Below, piece after piece: positions 55,195 through 64,000 of a stretch of DNA of 64,000 nucleotides. Origin of the DNA: Erythroxylum novogranatense. Lineage: Eukaryota; Streptophyta; Magnoliopsida; Malpighiales; Erythroxylaceae. The stretch covers positions 29,653,005-29,717,004 of the forward strand of contig CM057224.1 in the NCBI GenBank assembly GCA_029891385.1, in the 5' to 3' direction. Below the pieces are notes generated by a model. The model was not told the DNA's origin. It searched no databases and saw only the letters and a program-made list of their open reading frames with translations. How positions within the stretch are numbered: position 1 is the first letter of the stretch; each line of letters starts with the position of its first letter. Both the position numbers and the translations under genes were made by a program.

Positions 55195-57188
55195 TGTAGG
55201 AAAATCCCGGGAGGTACATCACATGTACCGCAATGAAAACAAAAATTTTGTTCCCGGGACTTTCCGAATCCGTGATCCGGTATCCGTATGAAGACATCAA
55301 CCTAAATAGCCAAAGAGACTATCTCTAAAGGTGATCCACGAGAGATCGAAAATCTAACCGATCAAACCCCTTTGACAGGAATAGCTAGAAACAGTTAAAG
55401 GCGCTAGACCTACCTACATCTGAGAGCTTGAATCAACGTTGAAGGAGGATGAAGCTTGGAGGAGAGAGCCTTGGATGAAGATGAAGAAGAGAAAACACTT
55501 TTTCTTAAGTTTTCATAAAACCTTTCTCTTCTTTTCTTAGACCTACGAAGATCATCTTCAAAGAAGCAAGAAAAACCATTTTTCTTCTTTTCTTATAAGC
55601 CATCTGTAACTCATCTTTTTATGCTCCCTTATTTTGTCCTTTTGCAATTTAATAAAGATGATGACTAAGCTTCTTTTGAAGCTTCCTACCTCCTCTCCTC
55701 CATCCTCCACCAACGAACATCACTTTATACATTCATCTTTGCTTTTTGTCATTTTGTCATTTAATGAATGATGACTAAGCTTAATAAAGAAGCTTCCATG
55801 CTTCTTCTCTCCTTTCCACGTAACATGCATATATATATATAATAATTAATTAATTAATTACTTAATTAATTAATTAGAATATATTTGCTAAGTCGATCCA
55901 ACTGGGTTGGTCCTACCACCTCTCGGGCCCGATCTTTGAAAACAGCTCAGGAAACCTTTCTTAGCAATATCGATGTCGCGATCTCATCGGGACATATCCC
56001 AATCCATTGGGATCCAGTTAATCCATTGCTCTCCATAATTGGAACTCATCCAATCTTATTTTACTGATTCTCTCAAACACTCTTATCGTGTGACCCTTTA
56101 GGTTCCGGTTATGTTGGCCACTTAGATTAACAATTAATCTGAGCAAGTCATGAGCGGTATCTAGCAACACATTATGACCCCCATTGACCGGAAAGTAATC
56201 GGTTTGATGTATTCATCACGAACCGGATCACGAACCCTTCCATGAACAATTACCGTGCAATTAGTCCTTTCACCATCCTATACCCCACTTGGTTATGAGT
56301 ATGGTCAAAGTGTCAACTCTCACTAGGTGAGTTTAGCCCAGTGATATCGGTTCTTGTCACGGGACTCATTACTTTATATGTCAATGAAGACACTCTTCAT
56401 GACATACATGCCGCCACCTTAGTAATGATCCCGACAAGAGGCCATGGGTATCTCTTACGCTAATCCGAAGTGGTGAATCCTTTATTGGCTACTCAATTAT
56501 CTTGAATACCTCAAGTTGTACCCAAGCACCACCCTATGAGTTACCTCCGGAAGGCAACAAGGAATGGAGTCAAAGCACGGATCAAGATCAAGATATCCTT
56601 GAGTACCTCAAGTCTAAGGATACTTGCACCATTGCTATGATGAGATTATCAACGACACTTAGATAAGATATCCATGTGATGATCTTATGGCGGGTCATCC
56701 AATGAACTTACTACCGCTAGTAAGCATCCACATGTCAATTCTAAATATCTCATATTTACGGTTTACGAGATCCACCGCTTGATCCAATCAAGGAATATGA
56801 CATGTGCTAGTCTATCCGGATTAATGATGTCCAGTCTCATTAATCCTATGACTAGGAGAATTACATCTTGACATAATTGCACATGATAGGAACCTCGATA
56901 GTATGATCACATCATAATTTCCTTCATGCTATGTCATATATCATGGACTTCATTAATTCGATTAAAGATCCAATCAATTCATAAACAATGTTTATGAATA
57001 TCAAATTAATGAATAATGCCTTTTCTTTATTTATTCATAAAGTCTGCACACGACTTTGAATAAAACGCGCTAAAGGGGATTGCCTTTAGGGCATAAATAA
57101 ACAGTACCGACCTTGAATAAGTCGACTTATTGGTACCGAACATGTGTAAGTCGACTTACACATGGTACAAGTCGACTTATCACTTACA
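55195..57188 (-). repeat. Left LTR of G (3' LTR in element sense)
   Basis: 1994 bp ending GACTTATCACTTACA, next to the polypurine tract AATCTCCCACTTG (57189-57201, plus strand). Contains an ATTAATTA-rich tract near 55840-55874. 55195-56139 aligns with 63030-64000 and is 26 bp shorter through scattered small indels. Confidence 0.88.
57118..57182. repeat. Cassette g in G: AAGTCGACTT with a 24-bp perfect palindrome
   Basis: Three AAGTCGACTT copies within 65 bp at the U3 end of the LTR. The central one extends to a perfect 24-bp palindrome at 57141-57164 (arms CATGTGTAAGTC), with GGTAC repeats flanking it. Confidence 0.88.
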
Positions 57189-57199
57189 AATCTCCCACT

Positions 57200-57920
57200 T
57201 GACCTAAAGTCAATCGCCTTAGTATCTAATACCATAAGCGAGTCCATGAGAATCACAATTCTCCTGTGACAATGGCTTTGTCAACGGAACAACAACACTT
57301 TGCTCAGTGGGAATTCTCTCTATCAGGATATCATCTCGACTAATGATCTCCCGAATCGACGAAGTACAAGTTCGGATCGTCGATAAGACCTTGGTTCCTT
57401 TGCTGCAAGACTAGCCCCATTGTATCACAATACAATCCTATGGGCCCATCACGCCTAGGGACGGATCAAGTTCGATAATGAACTTCTTGATCCAAACCGC
57501 TTCCTTTACGCATCTCATGCGCAATGTACTCTGCCTCGGTTGATGAATCAGCAGTCCTCTCTTGTTTGGAACTTTTTCAATTGACCGCCACGCTATTCAG
57601 TGTGAATGTATATAACCTGATTGTGATTCAGAATTATCCTTATCAGATTAAATACTAGTATCTGAATGCACGCTCACTTGGAGATTTTCATCTCCATAGA
57701 TCAAGAAAACATCCTTAGTTCTTCGCAAGTACTTGAGGATATTCTTGACTGCCACCCAGTGACCCTCACCAGGATCCGATTGGTATCTGCTCGTAACACT
57801 TAGAGCTTACGATACATCGGGCCTCGTACATAGCATTGTTCCATGTTAAACCTCTTTAGCATCTCATCTATATACGATGATTGTGAAAGACCAAGCAACC
57901 TTTTTGATTTATCTCTATAA
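57200..57920 (-). pseudogene. G: RNase H and pol C-terminus, degenerate
   Basis: A minus-strand reading at 57205-57330 gives DILIERIPTEQSVVVPLTKP and SHGLAYGIRY, the usual copia pol end, directly before the polypurine tract. About 57522-57547 gives STAEAEYIA-like sequence, the RNase H motif. The stretch to 57920 is broken by many indels and I cannot read it continuously. Confidence 0.75.
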
Positions 57921-57922
57921 AT

Positions 57923-58936
57923 CTATATCCCTAGGATATAAGTTGCTTCACAAAGGTCTTTCATCGCAAATTGATTGGACAACCAAATTTTAACTGATTG
58001 CATCATAGAGACATCGTTTCCTAGTAACAGTATGTCATTTACATACAACACAAGGAATACGATTGCAGTCCCATTAACCTTCTTATACACACAATGATCA
58101 TCCGGATTTTGTGAGAAATCAAACTCTTTGAGTACCTCATCAAAACGGATATTCGAACTCCTGGATGCTTGCTTCAATCCAAACACGGATTTCTGAAGCT
58201 TGCATACCTTTTCGCCATCGATGGAAGTGAAGCCCTCAGGTTGTGTCATACACATCCTCGGGTAGATTTCCTCTCAGGAAAGCTGTCTTCACATCCATTT
58301 GCCATATCTCATAATCAAGATGAGTGGCAATGGCTAGGAGTAGCCTAATCGATTTAAGCATTGCTACGGGGCTGAAGGTTTTGTCATAGTCAACTCTTTG
58401 TCTATGACGAAATCCTTTAACCAGAAGCATTGCTTTATAGGTAATCAAATTACCATCCATGTTGGTCTTCTTCTGAAAACTCCTTTGCGCCCTGTGGGTT
58501 TTATCCCTTCAGGTGTAACAACCAAAGTCCATACTTGGTTTTTATACATGGAATCCATTTTAGATTTCATGGCACAAAGCCATGTTCCAGACTCTGAACT
58601 TTTCAGAACCTGTTCATAGGTAGTAGGCGCATCATCTCATATGAGCAATACGCCATTCTGTTCACTTACAAGAAATTCATATCTCTCGGGAACAGTGCGT
58701 ATCTTACTTAACCTACGAAATTTGTGTGTAGTAGAAGATTGAACTGTTACCTCATCTATATGAGTTACAGTTTCAGATTCAGGCAATTGATCTATGTTTG
58801 TTCGAGCATCTTGAACTTCTCCAAGTTCAACTTTGCTCCCACTGTCCTCTTGTAAAAGAAACTCTTTCATTAAGAAAACAGCATGCTTGGAAACAAACAA
58901 CTTTTGTTCCTCAGCAAGGTAGAATTGATATTCCAC
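57923..58936 (-). pseudogene. pol: G: reverse transcriptase
   Basis: Three overlapping frames cover it. 58936-58637 holds the region before RT (YQFYLAEEQKLFVSKHAVFL, VPERYEFLVSEQN); 58460-58236 holds DETFSPVAM-like and YEIWQMDVKTAFLRGNL; 58255-57923 holds QPEGFTSIDGEKVCKLQKSV, FGLKQASRS and the catalytic site. The usual YVDD is YVND here (58034-58045), a damaged active site. The text is typical of the Tork/Angela copia group. Confidence 0.9.
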
Positions 58937-59076
58937 GATATCCTACGAACAAACACTTGTCAGACTTTGCATCAAGCTAATCTGACTGTGTCCGCTTCAC
59001 ATAAGCAGGACAATCCCAAACTTTCAGCTGAGAAAGATAGGGCTTTCAGTTAATCCACATCTTATATGGAGTAACA

Positions 59077-59742
59077 TCAACTGTCTTTAATGGAACTCTG
59101 TTTAACAAGTAAACAATTTGTCTTGGCGCATATTCCCAAAGCTGCAAAACCTATCATCAATCGCACCATGTCTAACAAGGTTCGATTTCTCCTTTCAACC
59201 ACACCATTGTGGCGGCGTGTAAGGTGGAGTATCTTGAGATAAAATCCCATTATCTCGAGATAATCCAAAACTGCTGTTGGTGTAAGCATTTTCCACCACG
59301 ATCGATCGTAATGTATTCATACTTTTACCAAGTTAGTTTTCTACTTCATTTCAATTATTTGAGCGTTTCAAACGCTTGATTTGTATCTCATCGAATCTGA
59401 TACCTATATCGTGAATAATCACCGATAAAAGTAATGAAGTAAAAACAACCACTTGTGGCATGGATGGACATCGGACCACATACATCCAAATGTATCAGGT
59501 CTAATATTCCATTCACTCGTTTTCCTTCCTTTAAAGGATTACTTAGTCATCTTGCCTAATAAACAAGATTCGCATGTGTCATATGATTCATAATCAAATG
59601 ACCCTAAACATCCACTCTTATGGAGCTTAGCGATGCGTGTCTCATTTATATGGCCAAGCCGACAATGCCATAAGTAAGTTGATTTTAAATTATCTCGATT
59701 ATGTCTTTCCGCGTCATTGGCATTCATAATTGGATATGACAT
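59077..59742 (-). pseudogene. G: pre-integrase zinc region and integrase core
   Basis: 59742-59539 reads LWHCRLGHINETRIAKLHKS and CESCLLGKMTK, the HHCC region. 59289-59077 reads NGVVERRNRTLLDMVR, carrying the third catalytic acidic residue of the DD35E site. The part between is present but shifted in frame several times. Confidence 0.88.
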
Positions 59743-59744
59743 CT

Positions 59745-60385
59745 CTCATATGTCAATTCCATTGCATAATGTACGAGTACCATAGAGCGTTCCATTGCAA
59801 CTAATATAACAACCATTGCTGCTAAAAGTCCAATGGAAACCAGCTCTAATTAAACATAAAACATACAATATGTTCTTTGTTTAAAAAAGGTACAAAATGT
59901 CAATCATCCAATTTGAATATAAGCCCACTAGGGAGGAACAAGACATAAGTGTCTACGGCTAATGTAGCAACTCTTGTTGCATTACCTACACGAAGGTCTA
60001 GTTCTCCTTGAATGAGCTTTCTACGGTCCCTGAGGCCCTACATATCATTTCATATGTATGAGCCACATCCGGTATCAAATACCGATATGTTTGGATCAGG
60101 AATAGTATTAACCTCAATGACAAACATATTTGAAGAAGTAGAGGCATCTGATGCCTTCTTCTGCTTCAGGGACTCCAGATAGATTTTACAGTTTCGCCTC
60201 TAGTGGCTAGACTTTCCATAATGAAAGCAAAAACCTTTTGGGGAGAATCTTTGGTTTTTCCTTGATGGCACTTCCCTTTGGTTTCTTCGCCTTTTTCTTC
60301 TTTGAACTAGAAGAAGAAGCATCCACCATTAGCACTTGCTTGCTATCCTTCTTGATAGCTCGTCATTTGTCTTGAAAGCGATTGA
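59745..60385 (-). pseudogene. G: zinc knuckle and protease, degenerate
   Basis: The minus strand near 60190-60245 reads CFHYGKSSH*RRNC, a zinc knuckle with its second Cys changed to Tyr and a stop. FVIEVNTIPDP and VFDTGCGSYI follow, with the protease DTG at 60068-60076. GLRDRRKLIQGELDLRVGNA follows, with interruptions. Confidence 0.82.
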
Positions 60386-60809
60386 TCATTCGAGAATTGT
60401 TGTGGATATTTGGTTTATCCGATAGTTTATCACAAACTGTGAATAACCATCAGACAATCCAACTAGAATTAAGTCTCTACTTAACTCATAATACATTACA
60501 AATCCTAAGACGGCCAATCTCTCAATATAGCCATTCATCTTGAGGCATCTTGCATGAAAATATCCCTGGAGCCATCTTTGTGGTGAAGAGAAGCCTTGAG
60601 GTCTCGAACCTTTCAGACCGAGCTTGCTCATCAAACAGCTCCATAAGATGAAATACTATAGAGTGAGCATCCATGGACTCGTCTTTGCTCCTGCAGCTCT
60701 GGTGACATCGAGGCAAGCGACCATGTCCCGTCCATTAGATGCTTACGATATGCTTCGATCCTTATCGAAGCATCGACAAAGGCAGTGCATCTGGAAGTGG
60801 AATATCTAG
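60386..60809 (-). pseudogene. gag: G: gag, frameshifted
   Basis: 60716-60522 contains MDAHSIVFHLMELFDEQARS and ERFETSRLLFTTKM; 60634-60386 contains KMNGYIERLAVLGFV, LILVGLSDGYSQFVINYRIN. Both are copia gag (UBN2-type) segments in different frames joined around 60540-60590, where CTGCAG-like bases look altered. The N-terminus toward 60810-61000 is not readable. Confidence 0.85.
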
Positions 60810-61097
60810 GGCGTATCCTGTTCCTCGGATCGAGAACAATTCTCGATTCCTCGGCCGATCAAGAAAATTCGGTCCGAATAGAGAGCGAAAATTCACATCG
60901 AAAGACTTCTTCAATCAACCTAGCGATAGAGAGAAGGAATGATAGAATAGATATGCTGCGCATGATCATAAGGGCTTGCATGACATGCATATGGCTCCCA
61001 CTAGTTTCCTAGAATCCATAACCCTCTTTACTGAATCCGAGAAACAAAGTGACATAATGTCCTAGTGGGTCGATATCCGACATTGCTAAGAGTGACC

Positions 61098-61478
61098 TTG
61101 GGTTTACCCAACAAGCCACAACTTAGGTCAATCGGTAGTATCGGTCATACCAATTGTATCATCGATAACCGACATTAAGAATGACCTTGGGTTTACCCAA
61201 CAAGCCACCTTATGTCTCGGGAGGTATCGGATATACCAATTACATCTTAGACACAACTATCGATCAGTCTTTATCAACTTGTTGATGTATGCACTTACAT
61301 TGGGTATCAACTCTTTGATGCGCGTACATCGATGTATGCTACCCAATTTAGCCTCTGTCCACGTTGACCTTGAGTTTACTCAACAAACCAACGCTTCGGT
61401 GAAAACCAACCCATTAATCTGAAAATCTTATTTTCATGGTTCAACATATCCGTATAGAGTGAGCTTGGGTTTACCCAA
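61098..61478 (-). repeat. Four TTGGGT-TT-ACCCAA stem-loops in G leader
   Basis: Copies at 61098-61111, 61187-61200, 61370-61383 and 61465-61478. The third reads TTGAGT-TT-ACTCAA, changed in both arms so that the stem still pairs. Each is preceded by a GACCTTG- or GAGCTTG-like block and followed by CAACAAGCC- or CAACAACCC-like text. Confidence 0.75.
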
Positions 61479-61679
61479 CAACCCAACCTATAAGAACTCG
61501 ATTCTTACCATATTAATGGAAGCGTTAGTTTTCATATACCGAGGAGGATTTGGGTCCGATCTACTTCTTCTCCAAGCCGTAGGATTATAGTCACCATGAC
61601 TATATGATATGATTTAGGGCATTTCATCAATCACATTGAGTCTATACCTAAAATCATCCATCATCCCACCTATGATGCC

Positions 61680-61915
61680 ACAAGTCGACTTTCATCAAAT
61701 GCAAGTGGACTTATGCTTCTGCCCACACACAAGTGGACTTGTATGACACAAGTGGACTTATGTCATCTGCCCATGAACAAGTGGACTTACAAGGTACTAC
61801 AAGTCGACTTATCTTGAGATCTTGAACAAGTCGACTTATTCTAACCACAAGTCGACTTATCCAAAAATCTTGAACAAGTCGACTTATACCATATACAAGT
61901 CGACTTATCCAGGGA
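61680..61915. repeat. Cassette g in G leader
   Basis: Ten copies: six AAGTCGACTT and four AAGTGGACTT, about 17-45 bp apart, each preceded by ACAAG or GCAAG. Located between the primer-binding site and gag. Confidence 0.85.
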
Positions 61916-63016
61916 ATTTTGCTAAAATCTCTAATCGGCTAATTCCTCAATCAGTACAATTCCAATTCTCAACACCATCATACCTAGGGTAATATCTGTG
62001 AATTGATGCCTCAATGAACACTTCATTGATTCATGAATGCCTTAAATAGTCAAACTATATGAAAAGCTTGAAATGAGTCAAAACTCATTAATTTCCAAAT
62101 AATTTAGGAACACCCTAATTATCAACCTAAGCATCTCTAGCTAGCACATACATTATCAAATTTACTTCAGCACATGCCATAAAAATATGACGGTCAAAAC
62201 AAACAAGATAATGCAAGATACTACCGAGACGCTAATGTGATCAATTCGGCATTCAAAAATTCTTGGAAAAGCAACTTCAAGCAATTCAGTTTGGCAATCA
62301 TGATACATCAAGATAACACATTTTTAATCACATTAAAAATGGTTCAAGGCATTGGAACTGAAAAAGCACACTCAATCAAGCCAAGCAAAACAGTCCCAAC
62401 AATTTTCACAAAACTGTCCAGTTCTGTACATTGCTCGAAATGATCAATGAAACAATTTTAATAAATCATGAGAAAATTACATAGGTTACTAAATGTTCAG
62501 AATATGCTACATGAAGTTTTTCAGGATTTTATGCCATCAAAAACTCAGTCAACCTAAATAACAAAACCGATTCAAAATCTGTGTTCATCAGCACAGCAAT
62601 TCCCAACAGCATAGAATAAATTCGTGAATAAATATCCAATCACCTTGAAATACAATTTCGATGCTCACAGACATTCACCAACATCTTAGAGACATGTAGG
62701 TGAAGGAAAATCCGAAAAACCATTTTTCTAGAATTTATTCTCGATTTTATACTCATGCCTGTTCCAGAATCGTTTCACAAAACAGCATCTGTAACCTTAG
62801 GGAATTAATTAGCAAAACTATATCAAATCAAATCGATAAATTCTCAAATTTCATAGACATATTCTCTAACATGTTATGAACAATTCTGGGCAGAAAAATT
62901 TCGAAAACCATATCACAATATAAATTCGAAATCTGAACAGATAGCATGCATCAACAGAAAATTCCATTAGGGTTTCTGATCTCGCTTAGGTTTTAGCTTC
63001 ATACGGGATACCAGAC

Positions 63017-63028
63017 GCTCTGATACCA
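63017..63028 (-). other. Primer-binding site of G
   Basis: Minus-sense TGGTATCAGAGC, one base from the LTR. Confidence 0.9.
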
Positions 63029-63029
63029 C

Positions 63030-64000
63030 TGTAGGAAAATCCCGGGAGGTACATCACATGTACCGGCAGCGGAAAACAAAAATTTTTGTTCCCAGGACTT
63101 TCCCGAATCCCAGGATCCAGGTATCCGTATGAAGACATCAACCTAAATAGCCAAAAGAGACTATCTCTAAAGGTGATCCACGCAGAGATCAGAAAATCTA
63201 ACCGGATCAAACCCCTTTGACCCGGGAATAGCTAGAACAGATTAAAGGCTGCTAGACCCTACCTCTGTCCTAGAGAGCTTGAATCAACGTTGAAGGAGGA
63301 TGAAGCTTGGAGGAGAGAGCCTTGGATGAAGATGAAGAAGAGAGAAAACACTTTTTCTTAGGTTTTCATAAAACCTTTCTCTTCTTTTCTTAGACCTACG
63401 AAGATCATCTTCAAAGAAGCAAGAAAAACCATTTTTCTTCTTTTCTTATAAGCCATCCGTAACTCATCTTTTTATGCTCCCTTATTTTGTCCTTTTGCAA
63501 TTTAATAAAAGATGATGACTAAGCTTCTTTTGGAAGCTTCCTACCTCCTCTCCTCCATCCTCCACCAACGAACATCACTTTATACATTCATCTTTGCTTT
63601 TTGTCATTTTGTCATTTAATGAATGATGACTAAGCTTAATAAAGAAGCTTCCATGCTTCTTCTCTCCCTTTCCACGTAACATGCATATATATATATAATA
63701 ATTAATTAATTAATTACTTAATTAATTAATTAGAATATATTTGCTAAGGTCCAGTCCAACTGGGGTTGGGTCCTACTGCCTCTATCGCCCCGATCTTGGC
63801 TTGACTCGAAACCTTTCTTAGCAATATCGATGTCGCGATCTCATCGGGCATATCCCAATCCCATTGGGATCCAGTTAATCCATTTGCTCTCCATAATTGG
63901 AACTCTGTCCAATACTATTTTACAGATTCTCTGAAACACTCTTATGCGTGTGACCCTTTAGGTTCCCGGTTATGTTGGCCACTTAGATTAACAATTAATC
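63030..64000 (-). repeat. Right LTR of G, partial (window edge)
   Basis: Starts TGTAGGAAAATCCCGGG; matches the first ~945 bp of the left LTR. It contains the ATTAATTA tract near 63700-63733. The rest and the target duplication lie beyond 64000. Confidence 0.88.

Larger units (their letters stand above)
60810..63016 (-). mobile_element. G: long 5' leader between gag and primer-binding site
   Basis: About 2.2 kb without convincing coding. 61090-61480 carries four TTGGGT-TT-ACCCAA-type hairpins. 61680-61920 carries AAGTCGACTT repeats. 61920-63016 is AT-rich text of stanza style (repeated ATCATGAGAAAA, TTCACAAAACTG phrases) in which I see no further feature. Confidence 0.6.
55195..64000 (-). mobile_element. 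Element G: Tork/Angela-like Ty1/copia, decayed, right LTR cut by window
   Basis: Left LTR 55195-57188 and right LTR from 63030 to beyond the window share TGTAGGAAAATCCCGGG. The primer-binding site, gag, protease, integrase, RT and RNase H are all detectable on the minus strand in copia order, but in many frames. It inserted in E's pol (left flank TCCTC at 55190-55194; the right flank is not visible). Breaks are mostly one- or two-base indels rather than the C-to-T stops seen in A and F. Confidence 0.9.

Noticed and set aside
60739..61012. Plus-strand frames next to G gag
   Set aside because: Opposite strand to the element, overlapping one another in different frames, and no similarity recognised.

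Overview
This window looks like a nested retrotransposon block from a flowering-plant (probably eudicot) nuclear genome. I see no host gene, no tRNA or rRNA gene and nothing prokaryotic. The evidence is primer-binding sites matching initiator tRNA-Met (TGGTATCAGAGC), polypurine tracts, TG...CA long terminal repeats (LTRs) with 5-bp target duplications, chromodomain Ty3/gypsy and Ty1/copia gag-pol remnants, and AT-rich filler. I cannot name the species. Element letters below are my own labels.

Layout. 1-2874: right part of a minus-strand gypsy-type LTR (C1), inserted in the 5' LTR of element B. 2875-13542: element B, plus strand, a gypsy-type element with a non-coding interior (LARD-like), carrying a minus-strand solo LTR (C2, 5483-7196). 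13543-13717 plus 19243-20787: an older minus-strand LTR (H), split by a deleted SIRE-like copia element (S, 13718-19237, target duplication CACCT). 20788-51474: a tandem array of a second non-coding element (D, plus strand), read as partial interior I0, LTR1, interior I1, LTR2, interior I2, LTR3. LTR2 holds a complete but inactivated chromodomain gypsy element (A, 27891-39213, minus, target duplication CGCCT). I2 holds a solo LTR (C3, 42579-45383, target duplication TTATG). 51475-51805: a copia RNase H remnant (F) in which D and E both landed. 51806-55194: 3' LTR and chromodomain end of another gypsy (E, minus). 55195 to beyond 64000: a decayed Tork/Angela-like copia (G, minus) inserted in E.

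How the parts relate. A, E and G are the only elements with recognisable full or partial enzyme modules, and all are broken. B and D are related non-coding elements that would need enzymes supplied in trans. S kept gag and protease but lost integrase, reverse transcriptase and RNase H.

The most striking signal is not a gene. Nearly every LTR family carries a compact cassette of short palindromes or tandem repeats. Different families share one cassette (A and D; S and G), while related LTRs carry different cassettes at the same place (B and H). Separate hairpin arrays in the LTRs of B, C2 and C3, and in the leader of G, change both stem arms together. Strong splice-donor consensus sites sit in the LTR leaders of A, C3, D, E and H, with acceptor-like sites in B, C2, C3 and D. 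These suggest RNA-level functions such as dimerisation, packaging or leader splicing; this is inference. All positions were read by eye, so boundaries of unmarked repeats are approximate.
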